From the NCBI RefSeq assembly GCF_003226565.1, contig NZ_QKOE01000021.1, forward strand, positions 1 through 62,312: a stretch of DNA of 62,312 nucleotides, in the 5' to 3' direction. Source of the DNA: Parazoarcus communis SWub3 = DSM 12120. Its GTDB lineage: Bacteria; Pseudomonadota; Gammaproteobacteria; Burkholderiales; Rhodocyclaceae. The translations under genes were made by a program, and so were the position numbers. The notes under the pieces are model-generated. The model ran no database searches, was not told the origin of the DNA, and saw nothing but the letters and a program-made list of their open reading frames with translations. This document shows positions 42,055 to 51,938 of the stretch, one piece after another (positions within the stretch are counted from its first letter, which is position 1; every line of letters starts with the position of its first letter).

Positions 42055-43242
42055 ATGAATATCCTGATGATCTCCGATGTATTCTTTCCCCGCATCAACG
42101 GGGTCAGCACATCGATCGACACCTTCCGCAACTCCCTACATAACCTTGGCGTGAACAGCACGCTGATCGCCCCTGATTATCCCAACCGCACATCACCGGA
42201 CAGCGAAACCCTGCTGCGCGTGCCATCACGACAGGTCCCCCTCGACCCGGAAGACAGGATGATGCGGCGCAGCGCAATCCGCAGCCTGGATGCAACCCTG
42301 ACCCAGCGACGTTTCGACCTGGTTCATATTCACACCCCGTTCGTCGCCCACTATGCGGGCATCGAACTGGCCAGGAAGCTCGGCGTGCCCTGCGTGGCGA
42401 CCTATCACACCTTCTTCGAAGAGTATTTGTTCCACTACATCCCCTTCCTGCCCAAGGACTGGCTCAAGGGACTGGCCCGGCGCTTCTCACGCGGCCAGTG
42501 CAACCAGTTGGACGCAGTGATCGTTCCCTCACGCGCGATGGCAAGCACACTGGCGGACTACGGCGTGCAGCGGCCCGTACATATTCTGCCCACCGGCCTC
42601 TCGGAGCAGCAATTTCATGGCGGCGATGGGTGCCACTTCCGCCAACGCTACCAGATCTCGAAAGAGCGCAAACTACTGCTGTTCGTTGGGCGCGTCGCGC
42701 ATGAAAAGAATATTGGCTTTCTCATCGAAATGATGAGCATGCTGCGCCAGCGCGAACCTCAGGCGCTGCTGCTGATCACCGGCGAGGGGCCCGCACTCGA
42801 CGGGTTGAAGCTCCAGGTACAGCAGGCTGCACTGGACGAGCATGTACGCTTCCTGGGCTACCTGGACCGGGACAGCGAACTGCACGACTGCTACCGTGCA
42901 GCCGACCTCTTCGTGTTTGCGTCCCGAACCGAAACCCAGGGGCTGGTGCTGCTGGAGGCAATGGCCCTGGGCACGCCTGTGGTCGCACTCGCCGCAATGG
43001 GAACACGTGACATCCTCGAGTCCCAGCAAGGGTGCCGCATTGCACCGGACGATCCTGCGCTGTTCGCTACCGTGGTCGGTCAACTGCTACAGGACCAGGC
43101 CACCTTGCAAGCACTGGGGCGCGAGGCGCGACGATATGCCAGAACGTGGCGGACAGAGACGCTCAGTGGACGACTGGTGGAACTTTACGGATCCTGGATC
43201 AGCAATCACCAGGCGGCCCGAGGACGCCTGCATCCCGCCTGA
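42055..43242 (+). CDS. GT4-family glycosyltransferase
   Basis: 395 residues, GT-B fold. The N-terminal ISDVFFPRINGVS loop and HIHTPF, and the C-terminal nucleotide-sugar site SRTETQGLVLLEAMALGTPVVA (EX7E type), match the retaining GT4 group that includes diglycosyl-diacylglycerol and mannosyl transferases. The ATG at MNILMISDV is where the Rossmann strand starts. It is probably a lipid or polysaccharide glycosyltransferase; donor and acceptor are unknown. It ends 5 bp from the convergent sspB stop. Confidence 0.88.
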   Translation: MNILMISDVFFPRINGVSTSIDTFRNSLHNLGVNSTLIAPDYPNRTSPDSETLLRVPSRQVPLDPEDRMMRRSAIRSLDATLTQRRFDLVHIHTPFVAHYAGIELARKLGVPCVATYHTFFEEYLFHYIPFLPKDWLKGLARRFSRGQCNQLDAVIVPSRAMASTLADYGVQRPVHILPTGLSEQQFHGGDGCHFRQRYQISKERKLLLFVGRVAHEKNIGFLIEMMSMLRQREPQALLLITGEGPALDGLKLQVQQAALDEHVRFLGYLDRDSELHDCYRAADLFVFASRTETQGLVLLEAMALGTPVVALAAMGTRDILESQQGCRIAPDDPALFATVVGQLLQDQATLQALGREARRYARTWRTETLSGRLVELYGSWISNHQAARGRLHPA

Positions 43243-43247
43243 CAGCC

Positions 43248-43688
43248 TTACTTGACGACCTTGAGGTGACTTCCTTTCGCCGGCGGCTCTGGCTCGTGGC
43301 CTTCTGCCGCCGCTGACCGGGGGGGCTCCTCAACCAGAGCCCCATCGTCATCCCGCACATCCTCCGGCGCGGCTCCATCCTCTAGATCAGGCTCGAAAGC
43401 CATACCGTGGCCGTTCTCACGTGCGTAGATCGCCACCACGTTGCCCATCGGAATCGACAAGTGATGCGCTACGCCATTGAAGCGTGCCTGGAAACTCACC
43501 AACTCGTTATCCATCGACAGCTGATGAGTCGCATCGGGCGCGACATTCAGTACGATCCGACCATCTCGCGCATAGCCGGGCGGAACCCGGGTATTGGCAT
43601 CGACCCGTGCAGCAATGAAAGGCGTGAAACCCTGGTCCATGCACCACTCGTAGATGGCCCGGACCAGGTAAGGCTTGGTGGAGACCAT
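43248..43688 (-). CDS. sspB: ClpXP specificity-enhancing factor SspB
   Basis: Delivers ssrA-tagged and other substrates to ClpXP. 146 residues: an N-terminal substrate-binding domain (MVSTKPYLVRAIYEWC onward), an acidic, poorly ordered linker, and the C-terminal ClpX-docking tail ending HLKVVK, like the E. coli LRVVK end. It lies 71 bp after sspA. Confidence 0.95.
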   Translation of the reverse strand: MVSTKPYLVRAIYEWCMDQGFTPFIAARVDANTRVPPGYARDGRIVLNVAPDATHQLSMDNELVSFQARFNGVAHHLSIPMGNVVAIYARENGHGMAFEPDLEDGAAPEDVRDDDGALVEEPPRSAAAEGHEPEPPAKGSHLKVVK

Positions 43689-43759
43689 GTCTACCTCTTC
43701 ACCTGTGGATCAACCGGCGGCGAGTCAGACCCGCACGCCGGCCCATGACAACGGCCAGA

Positions 43760-44356
43760 TCAGCGACGCATGACCTTCTCTGACGGGGTCAGCGCATCGA
43801 TGAAGCCCTGACGACTGAAGATGCGCTCGGCGTACTTCATCATCGGCGCAGCTGCCTTGGGCAGCTCGATGCCGTAGTGCTCCAGACGCCAAAGCAGCGG
43901 TGCAATCGCCACATCCAGCATCGAGAACTCATCACCCAACATGAACTTCTGCTTGGTGAAGATCGGCGCCAACTGGGTCAGATGATCACGCACATGCGTA
44001 CGAGTCTTGTCCACACCCTTCTGGTTCGCCTCCAGCGCCTCGATGTGCGAGAACAGTTCGTGCTCGAAGGTATGCAGCAACTGCCGTGCACGCGCACGCA
44101 TGATCGGGTCAGGCGGCATCAACTGGGGATGCGGGAAACGTTCGTCGATGTATTCATTGATGATGTTCGACTCGTACAGCACCAGATCGCGATCAACCAG
44201 AACCGGTACTCGGTTGTATGGGTTGATGACCGCGATATCTTCGGGCTTGTTGTAGAGGTCGACATCGATCACCTCGAAATCCATGCCCTTCTCGAAGAGC
44301 ACGATCCGGCAGCGGTGACTGAAGGGATCGGTCGTGCCGGAATACAGATTCATCAT
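43760..44356 (-). CDS. sspA: Stringent starvation protein A
   Basis: A GST-fold protein that binds RNA polymerase in enterics. 198 residues from the ATG-ATG pair behind GGAG. An N-terminal thioredoxin-like domain (1-80, SGTTDPFSHRCR) and C-terminal helical GST domain are visible. It is preceded directly by a terminator-like hairpin that separates it from petC, and sspB follows. Confidence 0.95.
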   Translation of the reverse strand: MMNLYSGTTDPFSHRCRIVLFEKGMDFEVIDVDLYNKPEDIAVINPYNRVPVLVDRDLVLYESNIINEYIDERFPHPQLMPPDPIMRARARQLLHTFEHELFSHIEALEANQKGVDKTRTHVRDHLTQLAPIFTKQKFMLGDEFSMLDVAIAPLLWRLEHYGIELPKAAAPMMKYAERIFSRQGFIDALTPSEKVMRR

Positions 44357-44376
44357 GATGTTGCGACTCCGGATAC

Positions 44377-44415
44377 AAAAACAAAAGCGCACCACGCATA
44401 TCACTGCGCGGTGCG
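44377..44415 (-). terminator. Terminator or attenuator between petC and sspA
   Basis: On the minus strand an 11-bp stem (44405-44415 with 44388-44398, one G-U wobble) is followed by CTTTTGTTTTT. It lies 21 nt before the sspA start, leaving room only for the ribosome site. The wobble pairs in the minus-strand RNA only, which supports that orientation. Confidence 0.8.
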
Positions 44416-44461
44416 TCTGACGGAAACAGGTGTCAGGCCTTTCGGCCCATCACTGCTCCAA

Positions 44462-45217
44462 TCAATGAATATCCTTCCAGTAGTTCTTTTTCAGAGCATA
44501 GGACAGGACAAACAGGCCAGCCAGGAAGATCAGCACCACAACACCGATCGACTTGCGTTTTTCGGCTACAGGCTCACCCATCCAGACCAGGAAGGAGACC
44601 AGATCGGCCATCGCCTTGTCGTACTCGGCAGGCGACAGCTTGCCAGGCTTGACCAGCTCCAGTGTCGTTGTGGTCGTGCCATCGGCGTTCTGGGTGACCT
44701 TGGCCACCTGTTCGCCCTGCAGCTCCCACAACACGTGCGGCATGCCGACGTTGGAGAAGATCACGTTGTTCCAGCCGGTCGGACGCTCGGTGTCACGGTA
44801 GAACTGACGCAGATAGGTATAGAGCCAGTCTGCGCCCGAACCATCGCCCGATGCGCGCGCACGCGCAACCAGGGTCAGATCAGGCGGCGCCTTGCCAAAC
44901 CACACCTTGCTCTCGTCCGGGCGCATTGCGATCTTCATCAGATCGCCTGTCTTCTCGCCCGCGAACAACAGGTTGTCACGAATCAACTGCTCCGACAGCC
45001 CGATGTTCTCCAGCTGGTTGTAGCGCACGAACGAGGCGCTGTGGCAGTTCAGACAGTAATTGACGAACAGCTTCGCACCATGCTGCAGGGCAGCTGGGTC
45101 AGTGCTGACCGGTGCCTTGTCCAGATGCACGGAAGCACCGGCTGCAAACGCCACCGCCGGAGCGAACAGCAGCACCGCTGCCGCACGCTTAATGAAGTTG
45201 ATGACTCGAATGCTCAT
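44462..45217 (-). CDS. petC: Cytochrome c1
   Basis: Haem c subunit of the cytochrome bc1 complex; passes electrons from the Rieske protein to periplasmic cytochrome c. 251 residues, with a signal peptide ending near AFAA (26) and the haem site CLNCH (55-59). The axial Met lies in NVGMPHVLW, and a C-terminal anchor helix is at about 222-240. The start overlaps the petB stop by four bases, with GAAAGG upstream. Confidence 0.97.
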   Translation of the reverse strand: MSIRVINFIKRAAAVLLFAPAVAFAAGASVHLDKAPVSTDPAALQHGAKLFVNYCLNCHSASFVRYNQLENIGLSEQLIRDNLLFAGEKTGDLMKIAMRPDESKVWFGKAPPDLTLVARARASGDGSGADWLYTYLRQFYRDTERPTGWNNVIFSNVGMPHVLWELQGEQVAKVTQNADGTTTTTLELVKPGKLSPAEYDKAMADLVSFLVWMGEPVAEKRKSIGVVVLIFLAGLFVLSYALKKNYWKDIH

Positions 45218-46482
45218 TTGAAATTCACCCTTTCCGGTTCGGGCTTGCACTTGTCGATCTTGCTGTACCACGGCATCGCCAGGAAGAACGCGAAATACAG
45301 CACCGAGCAGATCTGCGACACCAGGGTGCGACCCGGGGTCGGGGGCAACACACCGAGGTAGCCAAGGATGAAGAAGCAGATCACGAACACGACGACCGCA
45401 AACTTGAAGATCGGCCCCTTGTAACGGATCGACTTCACCGGACTGCGGTCCAGCCAGGGCAGGAAGGCGATGATCACCACCGACGCCCCCATGGCCACCA
45501 CACCCCAGAACTTCGCATCCAGGCCAAAGAGCGGATAGGTCACCGCGCGCAGGATGGAGTAGAACGGCGTGAAGTACCAGACAGGCGCAATGTGCGGCGG
45601 CGTGGTCAGCGGATCTGCGGGCAGGAAGTTGTTGAACTCCAGGAAGTAGCCACCTGCCTCAGGCGCAAAGAACACCACTGCGCTGAAGAAGAACAGGAAA
45701 GCCACGACACCGACAATATCCTTCACCGTGTAGTAGGGATGGAAGGGAATGCCGTCCAGCGGAATGCCGTTGGCGTCCTTCTTCTTCTTGATCTCGACGC
45801 CGTCCGGATTGTTCGAACCGACTTCATGCAGCGCAATGATGTGCGCGGCAACAAGGCCGATCAGAACCAGCGGCACAGCGATGACGTGGAAGGAGAAGAA
45901 GCGGTTCAGCGTCGCGTCGGACACCACGTAGTCACCGCGGATGACCAGCGACAGATCCGGCCCGATGATCGGAATGGCGGAGAACAGGTTCACGATGACC
46001 TGAGCACCCCAGAACGACATCTGCCCCCACGGCAGCAGATAGCCCATGAAGGCTTCAGCCATCAGCACCAGGAAGATCAGCGTACCGAAGATCCAGATCA
46101 ACTCACGCGGCTTGCGGTAGGAACCGTAGAGCAGGCCACGGAACATGTGCAGATACACCACGACAAAGAAGGCCGACGCCCCGGTCGAATGCAGGTAGCG
46201 GATCAGCCACCCACCCGGCACTTCGCGCATGATGTACTCGACACTCGCAAAGGCCACCGGCACACCTGCTGCGTTCAGCGAGGCATCCGGCTTGTAGTGC
46301 ATGACCAGGAAGATACCGGTCAGAATCTGGATCACCAGCACCAGCAGCGCCAACGAACCGAAGAAGTACCAGAAGTTGAAGTTCTTCGGCGCGTAGTACT
46401 CGGTCAGATGACCCTTGATGGACGACGTCAGCGGAAAACGCTCGTCGACCCAGTTCAGCAAGGCTTGGGTTTTGGTCGTCAT
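45214..46482 (-). CDS. petB: Cytochrome b of the bc1 complex
   Basis: The quinol-oxidising membrane subunit with two b haems. 422 residues with eight or more membrane helices, the long proteobacterial form. The Qo-site PEWY equivalent lies near PVWYFTPFY, and paired His ligands fall in helices near 90 and 195. It is transcribed 3 bp after petA. Confidence 0.97.
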   Translation of the reverse strand: MTTKTQALLNWVDERFPLTSSIKGHLTEYYAPKNFNFWYFFGSLALLVLVIQILTGIFLVMHYKPDASLNAAGVPVAFASVEYIMREVPGGWLIRYLHSTGASAFFVVVYLHMFRGLLYGSYRKPRELIWIFGTLIFLVLMAEAFMGYLLPWGQMSFWGAQVIVNLFSAIPIIGPDLSLVIRGDYVVSDATLNRFFSFHVIAVPLVLIGLVAAHIIALHEVGSNNPDGVEIKKKKDANGIPLDGIPFHPYYTVKDIVGVVAFLFFFSAVVFFAPEAGGYFLEFNNFLPADPLTTPPHIAPVWYFTPFYSILRAVTYPLFGLDAKFWGVVAMGASVVIIAFLPWLDRSPVKSIRYKGPIFKFAVVVFVICFFILGYLGVLPPTPGRTLVSQICSVLYFAFFLAMPWYSKIDKCKPEPERVNFK

Positions 46483-46485
46483 GAC

Positions 46486-47079
46486 TTAGGCCTTTCCGTC
46501 TTCACCGACGAGGATGGTGGTATCCGCGAGGTACTGGTGCGGCGGGATCTCGAGGTTGTCCGGTGCCGGCATGCTCTTGTAAACACGACCGGCGAGATCG
46601 AACATCGAACCGTGACAGGGACACAGGAAGCCGCCCGGCCAATCGGCGCTCATGCCACCCTCGGCACCCGGCTTGAACTTTTCGGACGGAGAGCACCCCA
46701 GGTGGGTACAGATACCGACCGCCACGAGAAACTCGGGCTTGATCGAGCGATGCTTGTTCTTGGCGTAAGCCGGCTGCATCGGCTTGTCCGACGACGGATC
46801 GCTGACCTTGTCTTCCGCCTTGTCGAGCGAAGCCAGCATGTCTTCGGTACGGCGCAGGATCCATACCGGCTTGCCGCGCCACTCGACCGTCATCATCTCG
46901 CCCGGCGCGAGCTTGCCCACGTCTACTTCGACCGGCGCCCCGGCAGCCTTGGCACGCTCGGACGGCGTCAGGCTGGCAACGAACGGCACTGCCGTCGCCA
47001 CGGCGGCAACCCCGCCTGCGGCAGACGTCGCCAGCAACAATGTGCGGCGGCCGCTGTCCATCTTTTGATCAACGCTCAT
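46486..47079 (-). CDS. petA: Rieske iron-sulfur subunit of the bc1 complex
   Basis: 197 residues. A twin-arginine signal, SGRRTLLLATSAAGG (9-23), doubles as the membrane anchor. The [2Fe-2S] ligands are in CTHLGC (Cys124, His126, Cys129 disulfide) and CPCHG (Cys153, Cys155 disulfide, His156). The start MSVDQKMD is placed by GGGAAGAGGG just upstream. First gene of petABC. Confidence 0.97.
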   Translation of the reverse strand: MSVDQKMDSGRRTLLLATSAAGGVAAVATAVPFVASLTPSERAKAAGAPVEVDVGKLAPGEMMTVEWRGKPVWILRRTEDMLASLDKAEDKVSDPSSDKPMQPAYAKNKHRSIKPEFLVAVGICTHLGCSPSEKFKPGAEGGMSADWPGGFLCPCHGSMFDLAGRVYKSMPAPDNLEIPPHQYLADTTILVGEDGKA

Positions 47080-47252
47080 GACCCTCTTCCCAAAATGGAA
47101 AACGAAAGACCTGGATACAAAAACCACAGGATTATAGCGGACTCGCTGCAGCAGAGAAAGCTGATGATGCCAAAACCTTGAGCCGACAAGGCTTTGCCCG
47201 GGAAGCATGCAAGCCAGGACACGGCGCAATCTTGCGCCGCAGCATGAAACAT

Positions 47253-47846
47253 CTAAAGCGAGCGACGCTCCACCAGCGCCTGCGCGATAGTACCGATATC
47301 CGTGTGCTCAAGCTCACCACCCACCGGAACCCCCCGTGACAGTCGGCTGACCGCAATACCACGAGCAGCAAGCAATGTCGCCAGCGTATGGGCGGTCGCT
47401 TCGCCTTCATTGGTGAAATTGGTGGCGAGGATCACCTCGCGAACGCTGCCATCGGTCGCCCGCGCCAGCAGCTTGTCAAGCTTGAGCTCACGCGGCCCTA
47501 CGCCATCGAGCGGCGACACCCGCCCCATCAGCACGTAGTAAAGACCGTTGTAGCTCTGCGTCTGTTCGATCATGGCCAGATCGGCCGGCATCTCGACCAC
47601 ACACAGCAAGCCGGCGTCGCGCCGCGGATTGACGCAACGCGGACAGATGGCGTCTTCGGAGAACGTATTGCAGCGCTCGCAATGACGCAACACCTCGAGC
47701 GCGCGACGCATCGCCACCGCCAGCCGGGCAGCACCGCGCTGATCGCGCTGCAGCAGGTGATACGCCATGCGCTGAGCAGACTTGGGCCCAACCCCTGGCA
47801 GGCAGCGCAATGCTTCGATCAGTTCATCAAGGCTGGAGGGAGACAT
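47253..47846 (-). CDS. recR: Recombination protein RecR
   Basis: Works with RecF and RecO in gap repair by loading RecA. 197 residues: an N-terminal HhH ([13 protein letters not shown], 15-27), a four-Cys zinc finger (CERCNTF, CPRC; about 57-72), and a Toprim domain with the [12 protein letters not shown] signature. Third gene of dnaX-ebfC-recR. Confidence 0.97.
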   Translation of the reverse strand: MSPSSLDELIEALRCLPGVGPKSAQRMAYHLLQRDQRGAARLAVAMRRALEVLRHCERCNTFSEDAICPRCVNPRRDAGLLCVVEMPADLAMIEQTQSYNGLYYVLMGRVSPLDGVGPRELKLDKLLARATDGSVREVILATNFTNEGEATAHTLATLLAARGIAVSRLSRGVPVGGELEHTDIGTIAQALVERRSL

Positions 47847-47919
47847 GTTTCAGACGCGCTCCGCCCCGCCTTCCGGCACTGACGGCAACTGCAGCCCCGC
47901 GGATACAGAGCACTTCATC

Positions 47920-48243
47920 TCAGAACGGCAGCTTGAAGCCCGGCGGCAGGTTCAGACCCGAGGTAAAGCCTGCCATCTTTTCCTGCGTGGTCGACTCGAC
48001 CTTGCGAACCGCATCATTGACGGCGGCAGCCACCAGATCCTCGAGCATTTCCTTGTCGTCCATCACCGACTCGTCGATCGACACCCGGCGCACGTCGTAC
48101 TTGCAGGTCATCACGACCTTGACCATGCCAGCACCAGACTGACCGTCGACCTCGACGCTGGCGAGCTGGTCCTGCATCTTCTTCATGTTTTCCTGCATTT
48201 GCTGGGCCTGCTTCATCAGGCCGGCAATACCGCCTTTCATCAT
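47920..48243 (-). CDS. ebfC: Nucleoid-associated protein YbaB/EbfC
   Basis: A small dimeric DNA-binding protein, 107 residues, starting at the ATG-ATG pair behind [20 protein letters not shown] is the family N-terminal helix. The long open frame upstream is not used. It lies between dnaX and recR, the conserved bacterial order. Confidence 0.96.
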   Translation of the reverse strand: MMKGGIAGLMKQAQQMQENMKKMQDQLASVEVDGQSGAGMVKVVMTCKYDVRRVSIDESVMDDKEMLEDLVAAAVNDAVRKVESTTQEKMAGFTSGLNLPPGFKLPF

Positions 48244-48283
48244 GATGACAACTCCAATAGAACAATGAACAAGAACGAAGAAT

Positions 48284-50263
48284 TCAAAGCGGTCGGACCG
48301 AAGCCTCAACCAGGGTGGCATCGAAACGTTCGATCAACTCGCGTACAAAAGGATCGCACTCCAGCGCAGCCACAGCCTCGGCATGGCGCGCCCGGCGCTC
48401 GACCTCGTCACGCTGCGCCGGCGTCTCGCCGGCGATGGCTCCAGTTGCAATACGCACACGGATCGGACGAGCCAGTCCGGCCGAAAGCATGTCCTGGACC
48501 CGGTCAACCGCAGCCCGATTCATCTCCAGCAGATGACGATGCGTTTCCGACAGCCGCAGATCAAGCTGGTCATCGGCAAACCCAAGCCACTCGCAATGCT
48601 GGGCGAACTCACGAACAAGGCCACCCAGCCCCAGCGCACGAATCACCCCCCTCCAGTCGGCCCGGTCGAATGCCTGACGGAGCGCAGGCGTATCGGGCCC
48701 CGACCCGGCCACCTCGGCAGACGCGCCGGTTGCAGGCGGAGTCAAGGTCCGCAGCGCGCCGCCGTCACGCGGCCCGAGTGGCTGACGCGACGCTTCGGCG
48801 GGTTTTGGCTGCCGTGGGAGTTGCGAAGGCTCTTCGACAACCTCGTCCGGTGCGCCCACCTGCCCTGTGTAGGAGTCATCCTGCAGCAGTGCCTCAGGCG
48901 GAAGATCCTCCCAAGGCGCGACGTCGCGCGACGGGCCCGGCATCGGCGAGGCAGACGCCGCCACGGGTGAGGCCACCTCAGAGGCGACCCGAGCGCTATC
49001 CGATGCTGCAGGCACCGCCGCCTTCCCCGCCGCGGCGGAAGAAAGACCGACCGAAGCTCGGCTCGACGCCTCACCTGAGACCGCAGCCCGACCGGACGCG
49101 CTGGCCGATGGAGGAAGCTTGCGAGCCATCGTCGTGCCACCCTGCGGTGCTGCCCCCCCTGACGAGCCCAAGGCCGGCGGCTGTTCCGGACGGAAGGCAT
49201 GCAGACGCAGCAAGGTCATCGCAAAGCCGGTGTACTCATCCGGCGCCAGCGCCAGTTCGTCACGGCCATGAATGACAATCTGATAAGCCAGCTGCAGGAA
49301 CTCGGCGTCGAATTGGGCTGCATGCGCCAGCAAACGCTGACGCTCGACCTCGTCAGCAACGGCCGTCGGCGCAAACTGCACCAGCGCCACCCGCCCAAGC
49401 AAGGACGCCAAAGCCTGCAGGGCGGCATCGAAGGACAGACTTCGCGCCTCCATCGCATCGGCCACCGCCAGCATCGCGTCCATCTGACCTGCCGCCAGCG
49501 CATCCAGCACCGCATGCAGATGATCGTCACCCACTGTACCCAGCATGTGAGTGACCTGCTCCTCCAGTACCTTGCCCGCACCATGGGCAATCGCCTGATC
49601 GAGCAGGGACAAAGCATCACGCATGGAGCCGCTGGCCCCTTTGGCAATATGCCGCAGCGCCCCAGCCTCGAACGGCACCGCCTCAGCTTCGAGGATGCGC
49701 GACAGGTGATCGACGATATGCCCGGGCGGCATCTGCTTCAGGTTGAACTGAAGGCAGCGCGACAGCACGGTGACCGGAATCTTTTGCGGATCGGTGGTCG
49801 CCAGGATGAACTTGACGTGCTCGGGCGGCTCTTCCAGCGTCTTCAGCATTGCATTGAAGGCATGCCCGGTCAGCATATGCACTTCATCGATCATGTAGAC
49901 CTTGTAGCGCCCCTGTACCGGCGCATACACCGCCTTGTCCAGCAAGGCCGCCATGTCATCCACCCCACGGTTGGAAGCGGCGTCCATCTCGACATAGTCG
50001 GCGAAGCGGTCGGCATCGATCGCCTTGCAGGCGTCGCACACACCGCAGGGTTCGGCAGTAATGCCGGTTTCGCAATTGAGCGCCTTGGCCAGGATGCGGG
50101 AGATTGTCGTCTTGCCAACCCCCCGCGTCCCGGTAAACAGCCAGGCATGGTGCAGCCTGCCCGTTTCCAGCGCGTGAGACAGCGCGCGGACCACGTGCTC
50201 CTGCCCCACCAGCGTGCCGAATGATCTGGGCCGCCATTTGCGTGCGAGAACCTGATAGCTCAT
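48284..50263 (-). CDS. dnaX: DNA polymerase III tau subunit
   Basis: The clamp-loader ATPase and replisome organiser. 659 residues: an AAA+ module with Walker A GTRGVGKT (45-52), zinc-binding Cys64, Cys73, Cys76 and Cys79, and DEVH. A long Ala/Ser/Pro linker (about 370-520) and a C-terminal alpha-binding domain follow. I see no A-rich slippery site followed by a structure, so a gamma form by frameshift is not evident. The start [12 protein letters not shown] is the family start. Confidence 0.97.
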   Translation of the reverse strand: MSYQVLARKWRPRSFGTLVGQEHVVRALSHALETGRLHHAWLFTGTRGVGKTTISRILAKALNCETGITAEPCGVCDACKAIDADRFADYVEMDAASNRGVDDMAALLDKAVYAPVQGRYKVYMIDEVHMLTGHAFNAMLKTLEEPPEHVKFILATTDPQKIPVTVLSRCLQFNLKQMPPGHIVDHLSRILEAEAVPFEAGALRHIAKGASGSMRDALSLLDQAIAHGAGKVLEEQVTHMLGTVGDDHLHAVLDALAAGQMDAMLAVADAMEARSLSFDAALQALASLLGRVALVQFAPTAVADEVERQRLLAHAAQFDAEFLQLAYQIVIHGRDELALAPDEYTGFAMTLLRLHAFRPEQPPALGSSGGAAPQGGTTMARKLPPSASASGRAAVSGEASSRASVGLSSAAAGKAAVPAASDSARVASEVASPVAASASPMPGPSRDVAPWEDLPPEALLQDDSYTGQVGAPDEVVEEPSQLPRQPKPAEASRQPLGPRDGGALRTLTPPATGASAEVAGSGPDTPALRQAFDRADWRGVIRALGLGGLVREFAQHCEWLGFADDQLDLRLSETHRHLLEMNRAAVDRVQDMLSAGLARPIRVRIATGAIAGETPAQRDEVERRARHAEAVAALECDPFVRELIERFDATLVEASVRPL

Positions 50264-50571
50264 GGCCGGCATTCTAGCAGAGCCCCCGCACCAAGCCGGA
50301 GACCATCGAGGCCCTCAATCAAAAAAACCAATACGGGAGTTTGGCTCTATCAATTGGCGCTATCAAAGCCGATTTCCTATGCTGGATTCAACACCCACCT
50401 CCATCTTCGGGGAGCATGAATCATGTCGAACCTTGCACAGGACTCGGTCTTCGAACTGCTTTGCGAATTTTGCGCAGCATTCACCTACAACTTCTGATTA
50501 TGTGCGGGACCGCCAATCACGGCCGCACCCCAGAACCACGGAGACACTCACCCACTGACCAGGAGCGCCGC
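50264..50571. other. Non-coding divergent gap between dnaX and the cfa-like gene
   Basis: About 300 bp holding the divergent promoters. TTGGCG and TATGCT with an 18-bp spacer (about 50353-50382, rightward) is a weak candidate. No RNA gene or supported ORF is seen; the frame extending the cfa-like gene upstream lacks a ribosome site. Confidence 0.4.
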
Positions 50572-51762
50572 ATGCCCCCGCCCCAGCACCGATCGAAATC
50601 GCTGCCGTCCCCGCCCTCAGTTCGCGAGCGGACCGATACACGCGACCCGGCACTCGCAGCGATTGCGGCCCTGCTGGCCGAAGCCGACATCGAGATCGGA
50701 GGCGGTCGCCCATGGGACATGACCGTCCATCACCCCCAGACTGCTGATCGCATCCTGGCACGGGGCAGTCTGGGCTTGGGTGAGAGCTATATGGAGGGCT
50801 GGTGGGACTGCCCCCGGGTGGACGAATTCATCGCCCGCGTGCTGATCGCCCGCCTGGACGAAAAGGTCGGCGGCACGGCCCTGCTGGTACAGGGCCTGCG
50901 TGCCCGCCTGTTCAACCTGCAGAACCTGCGCCGCACCTGGCAGGTTGGCGAACTGCACTACGACCTTGGCAACGACTTCTTCGAAGCCATGCTGGACGGT
51001 CATATGGCCTATACCTGTGGCTACTGGAAAGAGGCTGACACCCTGGAGGACGCCCAGGCCGCCAAGCTCGATCTCATCTGCCGCAAGCTTGGTCTGGCGC
51101 CAGGCATGCGCCTGCTCGACATCGGTTGCGGCTGGGGCAGCCTGATGAAATACGCGGCCGAACATTACGGCGTCAGCTGCGTAGGGCTGACCATCTCGCG
51201 CGAACAGGCGGAGTACGGTCAACAACGCTGCGCCGGCCTGCCGATCAGCTTCCGGCTGCAGGATTATCGCCCGTTCAACCGTGGCGGCAGCGAACGCTTC
51301 GACCGGATTGCCTCGATCGGCATGTTCGAGCACGTCGGCCAGAAGAATCATCCCGCCTTTTTCGAAGTTGCCGCGCGCAGCCTCGAGAGCGATGGATTGT
51401 TCCTGCTGCACACCATTGGCAAGAACGTGCGTCGCACCCCCACCGACCCGTGGATCGACCGCTACATCTTTCCCAACGGCGACCTTCCCTCGCTCAGCCA
51501 GATTGCCGATGCCAGCGAGGACCACTTTGTGATCGAGGATGTGCATAACTTCGGCGCCGACTACGATCGCACCTTGATGGCCTGGCACGAGCGCTTCGAG
51601 ACCGCCTGGCCCCGTTTCGAGTCACGCTATGGAGAGCGCTTCCATCGCATGTGGCGCTACTACCTGCTGGCCTGCGCAGGCACCTTTCGAGCACGCAGCA
51701 ATCAGCTCTGGCAGATCGTGCTGTCACCACGTGGCGTACCTGGTGGTTACCTGCGCCCGTGA
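50572..51762 (+). CDS. cfa: Cyclopropane-fatty-acyl-phospholipid synthase family methyltransferase
   Basis: Transfers methyl from SAM to unsaturated acyl chains of membrane lipids. 396 residues from the ATG behind AGGAG. The N-terminal part (1-110) aligns with the Cfa lipid-binding domain (GSLGLGESYMEGWWD), and SAM motif I is DIGCGWG. The EHVGQKN segment after it is typical of the family. The C-terminal GTFRARSNQLWQIV matches Cfa. It is monocistronic and probably stationary-phase controlled; no ZIP coupling is seen. Confidence 0.94.
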   Translation: MPPPQHRSKSLPSPPSVRERTDTRDPALAAIAALLAEADIEIGGGRPWDMTVHHPQTADRILARGSLGLGESYMEGWWDCPRVDEFIARVLIARLDEKVGGTALLVQGLRARLFNLQNLRRTWQVGELHYDLGNDFFEAMLDGHMAYTCGYWKEADTLEDAQAAKLDLICRKLGLAPGMRLLDIGCGWGSLMKYAAEHYGVSCVGLTISREQAEYGQQRCAGLPISFRLQDYRPFNRGGSERFDRIASIGMFEHVGQKNHPAFFEVAARSLESDGLFLLHTIGKNVRRTPTDPWIDRYIFPNGDLPSLSQIADASEDHFVIEDVHNFGADYDRTLMAWHERFETAWPRFESRYGERFHRMWRYYLLACAGTFRARSNQLWQIVLSPRGVPGGYLRP

Positions 51763-51938
51763 CACAGGCCACCGAAAAGCGATCAGCGCAACAACGCTCG
51801 CGCCGGGCATGTCTCCGCTACACAGAAAACTATCAATTTATTAGATTCATTTAATTAGAACTATTCCACAACCCACGCCATACTGACTTCAGGTCATTCG
51901 CATCATGCGCGAAACGACATTGTCACAGGAGTCGAGTC

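Noticed and set aside
45592..47181. 529-residue frame antisense to petA-petB
   Set aside because: Covers two conserved genes on the other strand and has no domain signal.
47782..49275. 497-residue frame antisense to ebfC and dnaX
   Set aside because: Low-complexity Pro/Arg/Ala translation of the dnaX linker in the wrong frame.
48284..50263. Programmed frameshift in dnaX giving gamma subunit
   Set aside because: No A-rich slippery heptamer with downstream structure was found in the gene.
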